Positions 1 to 10,998 of a DNA stretch of 64,000 nt are shown one piece after another (position 1 is the first letter of the stretch; every line of letters starts with the position of its first letter). The notes below the pieces were generated by a model that saw only the letters and a list, made by a program, of their open reading frames with translations, had not been told where the DNA came from and ran no database searches. Origin of the DNA: Amblyornis subalaris (Eukaryota; Chordata; Aves; Passeriformes; Ptilonorhynchidae). The translations under genes were made by a program, and so were the position numbers. Location of the stretch: contig JACAXG010000081.1 of NCBI GenBank assembly GCA_018881555.1, positions 2,131,457-2,195,456 on the forward strand. Direction: 5' to 3'.

Positions 1-95
1 GAAGGGAAGGGAAGGGAAGGGAAGGGAAGGGAAGGGAAGGGAAGGGAAGGGAAGGGAAGGGAAGGGAAGGGAAGGGAAGGGAAGGGAAGGGAAGG
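1..95. repeat. (GGGAA)n pentanucleotide microsatellite
   Basis: A perfect run of the 5-base unit gggaa fills the first 95 bases (about 19 copies) and is cut by the window edge, so its true length is unknown. The strand is purine-only, a composition that can form triplex structures and often breaks assemblies. Confidence 0.97.
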
Positions 96-3000
96 CTGCT
101 TTCTCCCCGTGTCTGTGGTGACTCAGCTGGGAGGTGTGAGCGCTGCTCCCACTGCAGAGCTGAGCGCGGGGCTGGGCTCCGAGGGGGGAACCTTCCCCAC
201 CTTCTCCTGCCTCTGCATTCACACCCCGGAGGTTTGGAGACACAGGAACAGCAGTCACACGGCAGCACCTTAAAATAGAGGTCACACATCCCCCGTCACA
301 CCTCACCTGGTGAGAGGAGGTTGGCCTGGCGCTGGGAATTGGGAATAGATCCTGCTGCAGGATGAACGATGGGAACGGGGAGAATTCACCCATCCTTGTG
401 CCGAGGACACCGAAAGGAGCCGTGGGTCAGGCCCCAGCGGCCGTGTCCCAGAGCCTGGGACACGCAGAGCCCTGTGGGGCTGGGAGTTGCTTTGCTGGTG
501 GGGACATCGAGGGCAGATGTGGGAGATCTGCCCGTGCTTCCCGAGCTGAGGCTGCTGGAGGAAACCCTGGGCCTCGGTTTCCCATCCCTGCGGCAAGGTG
601 GGCACTTCCAGCTGGCGCTTTTTGGGACAAAAGTGGTTTTTCTGTAGGTGTGCAGGCAGGACCTGGCACAGGAGGTGGCAGAGCCTGAGGGGGGGGGTTT
701 GGGTGTTGAGTAGGAGACACTCTCCTGGTGAGGGTCGCCAGCATCACCCCACGGAATTGTCCCGCTGTGTGCAGCCCTGATGGAAGGCCCGGAGGGGTCT
801 CCTTGGGGGTGCATGTTGGATGCTGAAGGTGCTGCAGCGCATCCCAGGCTCTCCGGGAAAGCTTCCAGTGGTTATTTGCACATCTTGTGCTCGGCAGGAC
901 TCTTGGCAAGGAGGGACAACCTCTCCTTGGTGTGGGGTCCATGGCAGGGGCTTGGGCCACCCGCTGGGGTCGCTTTGTGCCGTTCAGGNCCTGTCTCCAT
1001 CCCAAAGCCAGACCCTGCTGAGGGTCGGAAGGTGGGTTTGGGCTTGTTTGCTGCCCTTCCGTTTCCAGCAGTTTCCAGAGGATTTGCAGGATGTTCTGTG
1101 GATCTGGGAAGGGCTGATTGGGTTTGGGTGGAGGCCCTGCCACGGCCAGAGCCCGACACTGCCTGATTATCACAGACACATCAGAGCTGTGGGCTCCAGA
1201 GCTGAGGCTTGACCCTGGGTTTCTGTGTCAGGGCTCTGCGTTGCTGAACTTTGCAGAAAGCGTTTTTCTCAAAAAAAAAAAAAAAAAAGAGCCTGGGTCT
1301 GTCAGGCTTTTGGGGACGTCAGTTTGAGGCAAGCAGGGCTGGTAATCAACAGTGCCAGATTCAGTTCATTCAACTCGCTTAATGGAATTTCTAATCAATT
1401 TTCTTAACAGCCCCGAGTCTGAATGGCCTCCTAAGGACTTAAATTCTGGAAGTGCCAATTCTCCAAGCACCCTAGGAAGAACAAAGGCTTGTCATTCTCC
1501 TAGCAGCTTCCTTTGCACGGCATAAAAACAAACCTCCCTCTCCCAGCTGTGGCTATAAAACGAACAAAAAAAAAACCCCACAAGGTGCAAAACATTTTGT
1601 CCTAAATCTTGTCGTTAATGATGTTGCTGGGAATGACAGGCTGTGAATGGATGGAGAAGTGGCTGCTAGGGCTGGGAAGGATGCAGCTGGAGCTCGTGCA
1701 ATGGGAAATGAGGCGGCTGGGCCGGGAGGGGGGGGGGTGACCGAGGAGAAATGAAAGATGCTATCAGCTTCCTCCGGTGCTTCCCTATCAGCTGCTGCAC
1801 ATGGACACGAGGAGTTTAACCAGCTCGAGATAACACGGGGGTTAAATAGANGTTTCTCTTCCAGGAGAGCAGTCCTCAAATTGCAATTACGCCCGGGAGA
1901 GAACAAAGGCTCGTGTCAGTGGAAGATTTCTGCTGCGGAGAGATTTGCATCTGATTTTAATGCGCGCAGCTCCGCCAGAGTCTGCTTGGCAGATGAACGT
2001 GTCTGGGGAAGACTCGGGGAAAACCTGGGAGGTTTTCTGCCCAATGGAAAACACCTCCACGCCTGTCACCCCCCTNCAGCCCGGGAGCAGTGGCGCTGGG
2101 GCTGGGGATGTGGCACTGGAGGAGGTGGGATGGTGTGTGGTGCCTGGGGTNCAGGTGCAGGGAGCAGGCTGGGTGGCTCTGTGCCTTCCCAGCCTCCCCA
2201 GGGACAGAATTCCCGCTCGGTGAGGCACGGAGCCAGATCCTGCAGCATCTGGATCGCAGCAGAGCTAATAACAGAGGGCAGCAGGTTTTCTGGAGGAACT
2301 TGTGGCGCTCGGCTGAGCTCCAGGGATCCGCAAAGGTCGCTCTTGGATCCTCAGAAGTGAACCTTCCCTTCCCCCCAGAGATGGCTAAAAATAGTCATTT
2401 TCCTTATTAATTTATCCTCGTGTATTTATGGCTGGGTCAGGCTGGGATGAGGAGCAAAAAGGTCACCCAGGGGATCCTCATCTCCTCATCCCTGGCATCA
2501 TTCCTGGATGTCCACCTCTGCCAATGGGATTGGGAGTTGAGGGGGCAGTTCTGCCCCCAAACCCCACAGCTCACACAAGCATCAGGAGCAAAAGAAAGGA
2601 ACAGATGACACTGTGAATGTCAAGCCAGGATTTTTTAACCCGCACAACTGAAAAATTCCCAAGCCTCATCCCTGGCTTTCCTAGATGGGGAGAGCAGGAG
2701 AGTCTGTACAGCTGGAGGTCAGCAGAGCAGTGAAAATAGAGAAATATGAAGATTATTAGGTAAAATGGAGAGACTGGGGGATTAATGCAAGAAGCAGAAA
2801 GGATTTGGTCACTGCTGAGCTTGCTCTGCTTGGATAACGCACAGGAGCTCTTCCCGAGAGCAGCAGCAGCAGCTCCGTGGGATGGATCCCAAGTAATGGG
2901 CTCAGCATCCAGCAAAACTGAAGGAGACAAATGGAAATGAAANCAACGGCTTTGTTCTATCTTTCTGCCACCTGGACCCAGCTGGTGTTAAAATAGGATC

Positions 3001-4020
3001 AGAGACAAACTGCTTGTCCTCGGGTGGCCGGGATCGATGGCTGTGTCTGCTCCGGGACGTGCTGAGGGCTCTGCCTCAGCCTCTGCCTCCCTGGCTCCTG
3101 GAGATAAAGTTTTCTTCTTAAGCAAAATTGCATTTTTCAGTCAAACTCTGCATCTCAAAAAGAATTAATACGAAGCTGGGCTAAGCTGTTTGTCTGTGTC
3201 CAGGAGGCTCAAGTGCTAAAACACTTGGCAGGGAGGAGATGCTCCTCCTCTTCTCTCCTTTTAAACCGTGGCTCTGTTTCCATCAGGTTTTGAGCTGGGG
3301 CCCTAAAATCTGCAGTTCAAAGGCTGTGTCTCCAGGGGAGTGTTTGTAAGATGGAGCGAAATAAACTCAGCTGTGGAACGAAGAGAGAACGGAAAAAGTN
3401 ATGGAAATTTTGCACTGGGATGAGGTGTAAGACTGAAGGTCTCCTCCAGCTCTGCTGCAAGCCAGGCTGGATGTGGGAATTACAGGGCAAGAGGCTTTTT
3501 TGTGTCGGACACAAAGGGAAACCTTCCTGCTCACGGGTAAATCTGTGTGGTACCAACACCCAGCCAGGCACGGGGAAACNCAGATCCCTTCCTTAAACTC
3601 TTCGTCAGACAAGAATGGATTTGGTCTGTTCTTTGGGGTCACACTTTGGGGGACATTTCCCCCAAAAATGGCTGAGCCCGGCCTCTTGGTGTTTCAGACA
3701 AGTCTTTTACCAGGGGTAAGAAATTTTTGTAGCATGAAGCTCTTTTTGGGTGCTTTAATAGCAACTCAGCCTTTCAGAGCAGCTCATTGCAGAACACGGA
3801 GCCAAAAATGTCACCCCTCCCAGTCTGGAGCGTTTTCCAGGATGCTCTAACGATGCCCAAGGCACCAGCTGTGCCACAGCTGGATCTCCAAACGGTGTCA
3901 CCTTCCCTCCTGGCTCCNGAGGAGGGAGAGCTGGAAATAAGGTCAATTCCTCTCCCCAGCAGGGAGAGGACATCGATTGGTGCAGATGGTGGGGGGATGG
4001 AAGGGGAGGTTCTCCTTTAA
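96..4020. other. Intergenic, no gene recognised
   Basis: Both strands have only short open frames without recognisable domains. The stretch has an 18-base poly(A) at 1271-1288. There is an AT-richer, high-complexity block around 1340-1640 and a mixed block at 1745-2000 that could be regulatory. Nothing here supports a protein or RNA gene. Confidence 0.6.
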
Positions 4021-4077
4021 CAGTTGGACTCGACGATCTTGNGTCTTTTCCAACCCTAATGATTCTCTGATTCCTTA
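4021..4077 (+). mobile_element. CR1 LINE 3'-end fragment
   Basis: The piece reads 'agttggactcgacgatctt', then 'cttttccaaccctaatgatt' and 'ctctgattcc'. This is the last ~55 bases of the avian CR1 retrotransposon in sense orientation. It is a heavily truncated, dead copy. Confidence 0.8.
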
Positions 4078-4782
4078 GAAAAAGGTTTTTAATCATTTGC
4101 ACTTCATTTGCACTTCCAGGCTGAACGCGTGCAGCTGGGACTTGGCTTCCCTCAAGGACTGGGATTTGGGGAGGGTTCGGGGNAAAGGCTCAGCACCACG
4201 AGCACGAGCTGAAATCTGCCTTGCCCAGCCCATCCTTTAACTTCAAAACCCCACACCCCCGTGCTGGGGAGCTGCTGAACTCCCCCACCATCCACATCCC
4301 CACCGTCCATCCCGTTCCCCGTGCCTTTCCCAGTGCCTGGAGTGGCCACACAGCTCTTGTCACACCGAGGGGGTGCAGTGGTGGCTGCGTCCCCCCCGCC
4401 CTGCTGTGCCCACGTCCTGTGGCTGTCCTGGGACGGCTTGTCACGGACACTTGGGACACGTGGGACACNCAGGAGCCCGTTCCAGTGCGCACAGAGCCCA
4501 GGACTGCTGCCTGCCCGGCCCAGCAAGGTCCAGAGGCTCGGTGAAATCCTGGAGAGCTGTGCTGGGTGTTCCCAGCAGCTCCNTGTGCCCGTGCAGGACC
4601 CAGCTCCTGGGGGCTGGGACAGCGGCTGCAGCTTCCAGGGTGGTCACAATGGCCAGCTCGGTCACAGCAGCCCCATGGAATGCTCCAGGCTGGGGGCAGA
4701 GTGGCTGGAGAGCTGGAAGAGGCCCTGGGAGTGCTGGTGACAGCGGTGGGACATGAGCCCAGGGATGCCCAGGTGGGCAAGA

Positions 4783-5370
4783 GGCCAAGGGCACCTGGCT
4801 TGGATCTGGAATTGTGTGTCCAGCAGGAGCAGGGCAGGGATTGTCCCTCTGTGCTGGGCACTGCTGAGGCCACACCTCCAGTCCTGGGGTCACTTTTGGG
4901 TTCCTTGTGACATTGAGGGGCTGGAGCGTGTCCAGAGAAGGGAACAGAGCAGGGAAGGGGCTGGAGCACCAGGAGCGGCTGAGGGAGCTGGGAAAGGGGC
5001 TCAGCCTGGAGAAAAGGAGGCTCAGGGGGGACCTTCTGGCTCTGCACAACTCCTGACAGGAGGGGGCAGCCAGGGGGGGGTCAGGCTCTGCTCCCAGGGA
5101 ACAGGGACAGGAGGAGAGGGAACGGCCTCAGGTTGTGTCAGGGGAGATTCAGGTTGGATACCAGAAGGAATTTCTGCATGGAAAGGGTGGTCAGGCCTTG
5201 GCAGGGGCTGCCCAGGGAGGTTTGGAGTGCCCATCCCTGGAGGTGTCCCAGGAAGGCCTGGATGTGGCACTCAGTGCTCTGGGCTGGGGANGAGGTGGGG
5301 GTTGGGCACAGCTTGGATTTGATGATCCCAGAGGTCTTTTCCAACCTCAGTGATCCTGGGATTCTGTGAT
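4783..5370 (+). mobile_element. CR1 LINE fragment (5'-truncated, ~590 bp)
   Basis: A long 3' fragment of a CR1 non-LTR retrotransposon in sense orientation. Landmarks in order are the 'gagaaaaggaggctcag' motif near 5013, 'ctgcccagggaggtttgg' near 5208 and the terminal 'ttttccaacctcagtgat' with 'gattctgtgat' ending at 5370. Only the distal part is present; no reverse transcriptase frame survives. It closely resembles the copy at 10189-10768. The 45 bases after the tail (5371-5415) recur after another CR1 tail at 10141-10185. Confidence 0.9.
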
Positions 5371-6892
5371 ATCAATGAAGAACCTCACTGGAGCACATTA
5401 ATTTCTAATAAAACTCACTGTCCANGCTTTCCCACGTCCCAGGTATCCCTGGGAACACGTGTGGGTGCACACACACTCCCTTGCTGCCTCAGGTAAGCAA
5501 ATTCCCTGTTTTCTCTCCACGCTCTCCAATCTCACCACAGATGCTCTAAGTCCAGGGTTTTCTCTGGAGAAGGTCTCCATATTTGCAGCAGTTCCCTCAG
5601 AGCTGGATGTAACCCAAGCTTTTCATTTCCCCCTTTGATTTTGTTTCTTCCCCAATTTTTCTGGTGGTTTCCTCAGATTTGTGGCTGTCTAAATAAATTT
5701 ATAAGGATGGGCAGACTTGGATAAAATCAGAATACTCCATTCTGCTTTTGAGTCCCAGGGAGTATTTTGGGTAGCAGAATTGTGAACACATTCTGGGGAG
5801 TGAACTTCTCTCGTCTTCTGTTGAGTTGTAGCAGATTTTAGAAGAAGCAGAAAAAAAACCTNCCTTGTGCACAGAAATCTAGCAAAGTGTTTTCAGCAAA
5901 AAAAAGAATCATTTGGGGAAAAACGTGGAGACAGGAAAGATTTGCTCCTGGGCATTTCATGCAAAGATCCCTATGGATCCAGCTGGGAGATATGAGCGAG
6001 GACCTGGGCAGGAGAAGCCTTAATTTTGCCAAAATGTTGGGAGGTTGCTGTGACTTCAGGGACAGCCAATCCCACCGAAATTCGATATTGTACCAAACAA
6101 GGCCTGTGTAGGCCATGGCATTGCTGAGAGAACACTGAGAAGGGAATATTTGGGTGCTGTATGTTGAGAAACAGGCAAAANAACTTTGTAAAGGATCTTG
6201 TAACCTCATCCCTGCACTCTGTGGGATAAACCCTGAACCTCTAAGAACTTCAGCATTCATTTTAAAAATATAAATGTCTAATGAAACTTAATGCAACAAG
6301 CAACAGCTTGAATTGTCACAATGTGCANGCCTCCATGACTATTTTTTTGTACAATTCTTGCCTCTTTCAAGGGTTCCTGTGCACAACATCCCTCCAGAGA
6401 TGCCTTTCAGCCAAAATTATTCCCCCACGACGAGGATGTGATCCTGTTCTTTGCAATCTCTTGCACTGACTGTGCTGGACACGCAGATCTCTGAGGGTTT
6501 TTGCTGAGATCTTACCAAAAAAAAAGCATCAGAGCTGTTGCTGCACATCCCTGACACCTGCACTGGGAAGCAGCTTCAGCAGCACTGGGAATATCAGAGG
6601 TTCCCAAATATTTTTCATGGTCTGATTTATGTTANAATGCAGAGATTAAGGGTTGCAGCTGCCCCTCAGGAGCTTAGTGACATCCTTTTGTCACCCTGTA
6701 ACAGCAGCTCTAATTCCTCTAACCGGGAATTACCGCAGGGAGCAGCAAGGCTGGAAAATACCGTGCTGTAAAACCGGGAGCTGGGATGAGCTGTCAGGCT
6801 GAGCACGAGGAGCACACAGTTGGGATTACCTCCGAAAAATCCCCCTCATAATCTTTGTAGGGGGGAATAGAGGGCAACCAGGGAGCACCCNG
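5371..6892. other. Intergenic, AT-richer, no gene recognised
   Basis: After the CR1-linked flank this stretch is AT-richer than its surroundings, with many stop codons in all frames. No repeat family, RNA gene or coding region was recognised. Confidence 0.55.
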
Positions 6893-7010
6893 AGCAAGGC
6901 CAGGCTGGATGGGNCTTGGAGCAACCTGGAACCGTGGCAGGGCTGGAACAAGATGAGCTTTAAGGTCTCTTCCAACCCGAACCATCCTGGGATTTTATGA
7001 TCCTATTTAT
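6893..7010 (+). mobile_element. CR1 LINE 3'-end fragment
   Basis: Contains 'caaggccaggctggatggg', 'cttggagcaacctgg' and 'aaggtctcttccaacccg', then a 'gggattttatgatcc' tail. This is the standard CR1 3' end in sense orientation, about 118 bases long and dead. Confidence 0.88.
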
Positions 7011-8139
7011 TTGGGACCTCTCCAAAGGAGCTGGAGGAAACGAGGGGTCCCAGCCCGGCAAAGTCCCCACGGACTCAGCAGCTCCTTGGGGTGCTGGAGC
7101 AGCCTGTCTGGGCCTCAGAGGCTGTCAGCTGGAGCCAGCAGTGTCCCAGAAACCCCGGGTGACCTGTCCTGGGCAGGTTCCATCAGGCAGGGTCTGCATC
7201 CTGGCAGGAGTCTCCTGTGTGCCTTCCCACGGGACGTCGTGTTAGTCATCCCTAATTATCCAGCTCTGCTTCAGCAAAGCCTGGGCTCTGTCTTTCTCTT
7301 TTTTTTTATTTTATTTTTTTTNTGTGTGTGTGTGTTAGCCTGAAAACCTATATTTAAATAATAAAGGGGTGGGAGGCATTTTTAATCCCAGCTGGATAAT
7401 TCCTAAAATGCACAGAGGTAAAGCCTGAGCTCTGAGGATGCTCTGGGGAGGAGCTGGGACTTTCCTCGCCTGCCTTGGGTGACTAAAACTGGCCTTGGGC
7501 ACAGCTCATGCCAGGCTCTGCCCTGCTCCGAGCCTCTTGGACAACACCCATGTCCTTTCTGACGGATCCGTGATTTTGGGGTGTTCCTGAAGCCTTTTGG
7601 GATTCAGGTGCTTCGTTTACACCCCAATCCTGCCGTGGGTGCCTCCTCACACCCACGAGAATCATCTACNGCCTCTTCCCCCATCTCAGTGTTACAAGCC
7701 CAGAAACAGAGATATTTGAGGGGTGGGGAAGTATTTGGGATGCACAGAGAGGGATGGCAGAGCTCCTAGGCCATGTGGAAAAGGGGATTTTATGGGGGTA
7801 AGCTCAGGAGAAGAGCTGGTTGAATTTGGGGCTGTTTCTGGAGNAGGGAGATGAAGATGTGACAGAGCCAGGGACACCCGGCAGTGACCACAGACCAGCC
7901 CTCGCCTCCCTTGTTTGTCAAAGGAAGATAAAATACTCTCTGAAATAGAAATACCTGCGATTTTGGGGTGCAGAGCCCCCAGGAGAGTGGAATTCCGGAC
8001 CCAAGGCCATGCGGGAGGGCGGCGGCAGAGCTTCCTCCACCCTGTTCCCCACCCTCCGCTCACCTCCNCCCCGGGCTGCCCCTCCGTCCCGGTGATTTGA
8101 GCTGAGGAGGCTCAGTCTTGCCTTGTAATCTTGATTTGG

Positions 8140-8770
8140 GGTTTCACTCTGAATTACTCGAGTCTCATGTGCCGTTTTAAATCGATTCGTTATGCCGAGT
8201 GCTTGCCAAGCGCATAATGAGGCTCTAAATCGGTCCCGTACGCGACGAGGCAGCGATTCAATTCTTGCGAGCGCTCACGCTCCCACAAAAGCCTCGATTG
8301 TCGCTGTCACTTGCGTTCGGGGACCTTCCCGCACCCACCCGAGATCCGTCGGAGGCATTTCGCGGTTCCTGACGCCCGCCCCGTTATTTATTGTCACGAT
8401 NAACGCTGCTATTTTCGGCTGGGAGCTCGCCCTGCGGGGATTTGTATTAATGAGAATCGGAGCGGCTCTCGGAGGGAGGGGGGATCGCTGCTCCGTCTGC
8501 TCCGATCCATTCACAAAGTCTGCGTGGCAGCTCTCAGAGACCGGCGGCAGGAATGAAAATGAATCCAACGGAGGGGCTATGAAGCCGCGGCGCATCAAAG
8601 GGAGCCCGAAAGTCTTCACACCATCGGCGAAAAAGGCTTTTATCTCTCTCTAACAAACGTCGGAATCCAGACGCAGCCCTGATGGGCTCTAAAGTGCCAT
8701 TAGGAGGGTGTGAATAATTATAATTGCCACCCCTAATCGCGTCTTTCCTCGATTTCAGGGCGCTCCAGGA
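8140..8770. promoter_or_regulatory. Candidate conserved non-coding element (possible enhancer)
   Basis: This ~630-base block differs in texture from its surroundings. It has high word complexity, no CR1 or satellite, and many retained CpGs inside AT-rich words such as 'aaatcgattcgttatg', 'cgtacgcgacgagg' and 'tgaataattataattgcc' (a homeodomain-type TAAT core). Methylated neutral bird DNA normally loses such CpGs. Open frames across it (for example 8192-8653) have no domain and run in several frames at once, so coding is unlikely. Assignment as a regulatory element is inference from composition only. Confidence 0.4.
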
Positions 8771-9024
8771 AGGGATGTGGATGCCTGCCACCCGTCTGAC
8801 TGACGGGGGGACTGAGGCACCACGGGGCGTTGCAGGGCTCCGGTGGCAGGGATGAGGGAACGTGTGGTTCAGTCCTTTTCCCTCAAATTTTCTGCATCAC
8901 CTCGGGAAATAGTCCCAGTCATCTGATTCCTGGGCTGATGAATGGTTTCCTGGGATGTGCAATGAACCTGTTCCACGGACTAAGGAATGATGGGCTGAAC
9001 CAGACCCGGATGTGGGCACTGAGT

Positions 9025-9262
9025 CGTGGAATCGTAAGAGTCATGGAATGGTTTGGGCTGGAAGGGACCTTAAATCCCATNCAGTCCCACACCCTGCCCT
9101 GGGCAGGGACACCTTCCACTGTCCCAGGTTGCTCCAAGCCCCATCCAGCCTGGCCTTGGACACTTCCAGGGATGGGGCAGCCACATCCCATCCCTCCGCG
9201 CAGGGATGGAGCAGCCTGGATCGAGCCTCCTGGCTTTTCCCAGCCCCTGATTTGCAGTTCAG
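9025..9262 (-). mobile_element. CR1 LINE 3'-end fragment (antisense)
   Basis: Reads as the reverse complement of the CR1 3' end: 'catggaatggtttgggctgg', 'aagggaccttaaatccca', 'ccaggttgctccaagcccca', then 'cttccagggatggggcagcc'. About 240 bases; dead. Confidence 0.9.
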
Positions 9263-9874
9263 GTTTCTTTAAATGTTGAAGCAGCCCCCAAAACCCAGGT
9301 TGAGGAGCTGCTCCTGTCCCTGCTCTGTGGCTTCCTCCCCGCCCTTGAGCCAGGCGGGCGGAGGAGGCTGTTGCATCGTCGCTCACATCAATTTTGGGCC
9401 ATTCCCGCCAACTCTGGAGCTCCAACCCCCATCCTACCCCTTTGCTCTGGCTTCAGACGAGCAGAGATCTGCCTCAGGCCCACATTCCCTCTCTCCCCAC
9501 GCTGCACNCTCCAGCAGCCGGGAGCTTTTCCTCCATCCCCTCGTGACGAGACGTCAGCGCCGTGCCCGCCGTGCCGGGGCCGCCACCGGGGCCGGGAGCT
9601 GCCGTGAATCATCCTCCTTAAAATCCTTCCCACCTCGGCTGCGGAGACGCTGCTCACCCCCCGTGCTGCCCGAGCAGAGCTATTAAAAGCTCCCGGGAAA
9701 GGCGGGCGGAACGCGAGGGGCACAGGCAGGTAGGGCGGGAGGCGGCGGGAGAAGGACACNTTCCCTGCTCCCTGGCGCCGGGAGCAGGAGGGGGATCTGC
9801 CGGCAGCGTTTCCAGATGAAAGGAGATGGTTTCTCCACCTGAAAGGAGCTTGTGGAAAGGTGGGAGTCGGGTTC

Positions 9875-10140
9875 TTCTCCCAGGAAATGAGCAACAGGAT
9901 GAGAGCTCAGGTTGGACATCAGGAGGAATTTCCCCGTGGAAAGGGTGGTCAGGCACTGGAAGGGGCTGCCCAGGGAGGTTTGGAGTCCCCACCCCTGGAG
10001 GCATCCCAGGAAGGCCTGGACGTGGCACTCAGAGCCAGGACGTGGCTCTGGGCTGAGTGACAAGGTGGGGATCGGGCACAGGTTGGACTCGATGGTCCTG
10101 GAGGGCTTTTCCAACCTCAATGATTCTGGGATTCTGTGAT
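9875..10140 (+). mobile_element. CR1 LINE 3' fragment
   Basis: Sense CR1 piece beginning in the 'caggttggacatcagg' part, followed by 'ctgcccagggaggtttgg' and ending 'ccaacctcaatgattctggg' plus 'attctgtgat' at 10140. A 14-base duplication ('gagccaggacgtgg' type) lies near 10030-10047. It is followed by a 45-base flank also seen after the 5.4 kb copy, then directly by a second CR1 copy. Confidence 0.9.
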
Positions 10141-10188
10141 ATTAATGAAGAACATCACTGGAGCACATTAATTTCTAGTAAAACCCAA

Positions 10189-10768
10189 CAAGGCCAAGGG
10201 CACCCNGGCTGGATCGGGAATAGTGTGGCCACAGGCCCAGGGCAGGGATTGTCCCTCTGTGCTGGGCACTGCTGAGGCCCCACCCCAAATCCTGCAGTCA
10301 CTTTTGGGTTCCTTGTGACAAGAAGGACATTGAGGGGCTGGAGTGTGTCCTCAGAAGGGAATGGAGCTGGGGAAGGGGCTGGAGCACCAGGAGCAGCTGA
10401 GGGAGCTGGGAAAGGGGCTCAGCCTGGAGAAAAGGAGGCTCAGGGGGACCTTCTGGCTCTGCACAACTCCCTGACAGGAGGGGGCAGCCAGGGAGGGTCA
10501 GGCTCTGCTCCCAGGGAACAGGGACAGGAGGAGAGGGAACAGCTCCAAGCTGAGCCAGGGGAGGCTCAGGTTGGACATCAGGAGGAATTTCCTCATGGAA
10601 AGGGTGGTCAGGCCTTGGCAGGGGCTGCCCAGGGAGGTTTGGAGTGCCCATCCCTGGAGGTGTCCCAGGAACAACTGGATGTGGCACTCCGTGACAAGGC
10701 GGGGATCGATCTGCATTGGACTTGATCCCAGGGGTCTTTTCCAGTGTTATTGATTCTGTGACTCTGGG
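10189..10768 (+). mobile_element. CR1 LINE fragment, second of a head-to-tail pair
   Basis: A ~580-base sense CR1 fragment aligning along nearly its whole length with the 4783-5370 copy. It shares 'caagggcaccc', 'attgtccctctgtgctgggc', 'gagaaaaggaggctcagg' and 'ctgcccagggaggtttgg'. It starts about 48 bases after the previous CR1 tail, so the two lie in tandem in the same orientation. No ORF is intact. Confidence 0.9.
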
Positions 10769-10894
10769 ATGACGTGGAGGTTCCTTGCTGGGAATGCAGG
10801 GACTTGGCCTTGTGGCACAGGGGCTCCTGGGGAGGTTTATCTGTAGGTGATGGTTTTCACCTGAAAGGGGTGAACTGGGAAGAAAGGTGTTTTT

Positions 10895-10998
10895 AGGGTG
10901 TGTGTAGGGTGTGTGTAGGGTGTGTGTAGGGTGTGTGTAGGGTGTGTGTAGGGTGTGTGTAGGGTGTGTGTAGGGTGTGTGTAGGGTGTGTGTAGGGT
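10895..10998. repeat. 11-bp tandem repeat (agggtgtgtgt)n
   Basis: About 9.5 near-perfect head-to-tail copies of agggtgtgtgt over 104 bases. The unit resembles a degenerate telomeric motif (TAGGGTG) but the site is interstitial and the period is 11, so it is a simple minisatellite. Confidence 0.95.

Noticed and set aside
4783..10768. Possible LTR or endogenous retrovirus for the long repeated segments
   Set aside because: The segments end in the CR1 8-base-type tail, are 5'-truncated at different points, and have no TG...CA termini, primer-binding site or retroviral frame.
10895..10998. Interstitial telomere repeat
   Set aside because: The period is 11, not 6, and no perfect TTAGGG array is present.
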